Below, piece by piece: positions 6,971 to 8,290 of a stretch of DNA of 8,290 nucleotides. The notes under the pieces are model-generated. The model was not told the DNA's origin, did no database searches, and was given only the letters and a program-made list of their open reading frames with translations. Origin of the DNA: Ruminococcus sp. UBA1780. Its GTDB lineage: Bacteria > Bacillota > Clostridia > Oscillospirales > Ruminococcaceae. The DNA lies in the NCBI GenBank assembly GCA_002315235.1, contig DCGK01000078.1, positions 1 to 8,290 on the forward strand, given 5' to 3'. Position 1 is the first letter of the stretch; every line of letters begins with the position of its first letter. A program made the translations under genes and the position numbers.

Positions 6971-7019
6971 TTTATTTTTTCCTTTCGCGTTTATGATTTA
7001 AGTTATGTTAGTCCTTTAC

Positions 7020-7044
7020 TCAGGGGCTTTGCGGTCGCCCCTGA
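7020..7044 (-). other. Intercistronic hairpin between thiS and thiG
   Basis: An 8-bp perfect stem (7020-7027 with 7037-7044, arms TCAGGGGC/GCCCCTGA) closes a 9-nt loop in the 86-nt thiS-thiG gap. No U-run follows in the direction of transcription. An RNA stability or processing element is more likely than a terminator. Confidence 0.45.
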
Positions 7045-7056
7045 AACCCTTCGCAA

Positions 7057-7251
7057 TCAGCCGCCGCCCATGAAGGTGACAATCTCTACTCTGTCGCTTT
7101 CGCAGAGTGTACGTGTTTCGTACTGAGACTTCGGTACTATTTCCTCGTTTATTTCAACAGCAATTCTTGCCTGTCTGTATCCGTTTGATGCAAGATATTC
7201 GCTTACTGTCACCGGTTTTTCAAGAGTGATTTTTTCTCCGTTTACAGTCAT
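7057..7251 (-). CDS. thiS: Sulfur carrier protein ThiS
   Basis: ThiS is a ubiquitin-like carrier whose C-terminal glycine is adenylated and turned into a thiocarboxylate, which then gives sulfur to ThiG. The 64-residue protein reads MTVNGEKITL at the start and ends VTFMGGG, so the required di-glycine end is intact. IAVEINEEIVPKSQYETRTL (30-49) and DRVEIV are the usual core of the family. The frame stays open upstream to a GTG at 7318-7320, but the ATG at 7249-7251 is chosen. It has AAAGGG 8 nt ahead (plus 7260-7265), gives the normal family length, and the upstream extension lies within the leader terminator hairpin. The activating enzyme ThiF is not in this window. Confidence 0.93.
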   Translation of the reverse strand: MTVNGEKITLEKPVTVSEYLASNGYRQARIAVEINEEIVPKSQYETRTLCESDRVEIVTFMGGG

Positions 7252-7259
7252 ACTTTCAT

Positions 7260-7265
7260 CCCTTT
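7260..7265 (-). promoter_or_regulatory. Ribosome binding site of thiS, inside a possible sequestering stem
   Basis: AAAGGG lies 8 nt ahead of the thiS ATG and fixes that start. Together with the next three bases it forms AAAGGGATG (7257-7265), perfectly complementary to 7295-7303, the 3' arm of the upstream terminator hairpin. The site could therefore be hidden whenever that arm is not held in the terminator. Confidence 0.7.
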
Positions 7266-7282
7266 CGTTATATGATTTCCTC

Positions 7283-7326
7283 AAAAGAGCAGAAAAAGGG
7301 ATGCACCCGTGGTGGTGCACCCCTTT
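7283..7326 (-). terminator. Intrinsic terminator/attenuator in the thiS leader
   Basis: On the minus strand, 7326-7314 (AAAGGGGTGCACC) pairs with 7307-7295 (GGTGCATCCCTTT) over 13 bp, with one G-U pair and a 6-nt loop. The T-rich stretch TTCTGCTCTTTT follows the T-run of the 3' arm. It lies after the thi promoter and before thiS, the place of an attenuator. It is also the first terminator after the GH94 gene, so it may serve both. Confidence 0.8.
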
Positions 7327-7360
7327 GACGCTGCAAGATTAGGTTATTTGATTAATATTT

Positions 7361-7389
7361 ATTTTAGCACAAAAAGCACTGTTTGTCAA
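7361..7389 (-). promoter_or_regulatory. Promoter of the thiSGH-tenI operon
   Basis: On the minus strand, a perfect -35 TTGACA (7384-7389) is followed after 17 bp by TAAAAT (7361-7366), with an extended -10 TGC directly before it. The predicted start is near 7354, giving a leader of about 100 nt. The spacer contains GTGCT twice around a T-run. This is the best promoter match in the window. Confidence 0.85.
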
Positions 7390-7397
7390 ATGAGAAA

Positions 7398-8290
7398 TCA
7401 GCCCATTACTACTGTGATTTCGTTTGTATCCTTAAGTGCGGAAGCAGCTACGTAGTCACCTTCAGCCTTTGTTCCGTTGATGATAACTTCCCTGACACCG
7501 CTCTGAACGTGTGCTGTATTGTCAACCTTAATGTTAAGCCACTTGCCTCTGAAGAACTTCTTTATTGAGAAGCCGTCCCATGCTGCAGGGATTGAAGGAG
7601 CAATGTGGAGACCGTCTGCGTCAGGACGCATACCGCAGATACCTTCAACGCATCCAACCATAACAGTTGAAGCTGTACCTGTGAGCCAGTGTACGTGTGA
7701 ACGGCCTTCGTATGTTGAACGCTTTGATTCTGTGAACTGACCGTGTGCATAAGGTTCGATAACACGGATTTCAGCCTTGTCGTTCATAGCAGCAGGTGAG
7801 CTGTTCATGAAGTACTTAAATGCTCTGTCGCCGTGGCCGATAAGTGATTCGGCAAGAATTGCCCAGCCCTGTGGCTGTGAGAAGATACCGCCGTTTTCCT
7901 TTGTGTCAGCATTAAAGATGTGCATGAGAGCACCGTCGAAGTGATGATCTGCATATGGTGGTTCAAGAAGCTTGATACCGTATGGAGTAGCAAGGAGCTG
8001 TTCAACAGTATCCATTGACTTTTCTGCTCTTTCCTTTGATGAGAAGCCTGAAATGATACCCCAGCTCTGCGGATTGAGCCACATATTAGCTTCAGGGTCC
8101 TTCTTCGCACCAACGATTACGCCGTTGTCACGGATACCTCTGATGTATCTGTCATCGTCCCAGCACTTGTCAAGTGAAGCAGCGAGTTCGCCCTGGATCT
8201 TGTCAAGGTAAGCGATGTATTCTGTATCGTTCTTTCTTTCTGCATATTTTCTGAGAACGTTGATTGCGTAGTAGAGCTGGAATGCAACGA
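7398..8290 (-). CDS. GH94 family phosphorylase, probably cellobiose phosphorylase-like (N-terminal part outside window)
   Basis: The frame is open to the window edge, showing the last 296 residues of an enzyme that normally has about 800. GH94 enzymes split beta-glucosides such as cellobiose with phosphate, releasing alpha-glucose 1-phosphate and saving ATP. Visible parts (numbered from the window edge) are CWDDDRYIRG (about 43-52), WLNPQSWGIISG (70-81), KENGGIFSQPQGWAILAE (130-147), RVIEPYAHGQF (175-185), HWLTGTAS (200-207) whose Thr203-Gly204 contact phosphate in relatives, and GMRPDADGLHIAPSIPAAWDGF (218-239). The catalytic Asp region is beyond the edge. Gln138 stands where relatives have a phosphate-binding His. 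Cellodextrin, cellobionic acid or chitobiose phosphorylase are alternatives that this fragment cannot separate. The gene is cytoplasmic, with no link to the thi genes except adjacency. Confidence 0.82.
   Translation of the reverse strand, partial: VAFQLYYAINVLRKYAERKNDTEYIAYLDKIQGELAASLDKCWDDDRYIRGIRDNGVIVGAKKDPEANMWLNPQSWGIISGFSSKERAEKSMDTVEQLLATPYGIKLLEPPYADHHFDGALMHIFNADTKENGGIFSQPQGWAILAESLIGHGDRAFKYFMNSSPAAMNDKAEIRVIEPYAHGQFTESKRSTYEGRSHVHWLTGTASTVMVGCVEGICGMRPDADGLHIAPSIPAAWDGFSIKKFFRGKWLNIKVDNTAHVQSGVREVIINGTKAEGDYVAASALKDTNEITVVMG

Noticed and set aside
6219..7001. 260-codon ORF on the plus strand
   Set aside because: It is antisense to the well-supported thiG gene, its translation has no recognisable domain, and no ribosome binding site supports it.
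7057..7320. Longer thiS with an N-terminal MHHHGCIPF extension from a GTG start
   Set aside because: The GTG has AAAGGG directly adjacent with no spacing, the extension runs through the terminator hairpin, and ThiS proteins normally begin at the ATG used here. The three His codons were also considered as an attenuation leader peptide, but nothing links this operon to histidine.
7252..7354. TPP riboswitch in the thiS leader
   Set aside because: GGGGTGC and a partial AACCTAATCT...GCAGCGT stretch are suggestive, but the CTGAGA box and the full 3' helix are missing, and the leader is too short before the terminator. A covariance-model search could overturn this.
1..8290. Mobile elements, CRISPR arrays, tRNA or rRNA genes, defence systems
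   Set aside because: None was seen by eye. All longer stretches are filled by conserved housekeeping or metabolic genes, and no gap exceeds about 150 bases.

Overview
The window looks like chromosomal core-metabolism DNA from an anaerobic, low-to-mid GC Clostridia member, most likely a Ruminococcus-type fibre degrader. Three things suggest this: anaerobe-type thiazole synthesis through the radical SAM enzyme ThiH, a Firmicutes-type divIC-yabR gene pair, and a GH94 disaccharide phosphorylase. The genus is an inference from gene content and protein style. No mobile element, CRISPR array, tRNA or rRNA was seen.

Left part (1-3479, + strand): the end of a fatty-acid synthesis operon. It holds accC (5' end outside the window), accD, accA and then acpP. 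AccC is the biotin carboxylase and AccD/AccA form the carboxyltransferase; together with a biotin carrier not seen here they make malonyl-CoA. AcpP carries the growing acyl chain. acpP has a 69-nt upstream gap with a plausible promoter of its own. An uncatalogued 53-residue single-pass membrane protein gene (3318-3479) follows acpP. This block ends at a long inverted repeat (3483-3536) that can stop transcription from both sides.

Middle part (3532-4461, - strand): divIC, encoding a FtsB/DivIC division protein, then a YabR-type S1 RNA-binding protein. A strong-looking promoter with 17-bp spacing lies just upstream.

Right-middle part (4491-7389, - strand): a thiazole branch of thiamine synthesis, in the order thiS, thiG, thiH, tenI. 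ThiS carries sulfur, ThiH cleaves tyrosine to dehydroglycine, ThiG closes the thiazole ring, and TenI probably aromatises the product. The operon has a near-consensus promoter (TTGACA, 17 bp, TAAAAT) and a leader of about 100 nt. That leader holds a terminator hairpin whose 3' arm can alternatively cover the thiS ribosome binding site. The usual TPP riboswitch signatures are not visible, which makes the leader the most interesting regulatory element of the window.

Right end (7398-8290, - strand): the C-terminal 296 residues of a GH94 phosphorylase, probably acting on cellobiose or a related beta-glucoside. A phosphate-contacting His of the family appears to be replaced by Gln. Its stop codon lies only 8 nt from the -35 box of the thi promoter, so the leader hairpin may also end this gene's transcript.
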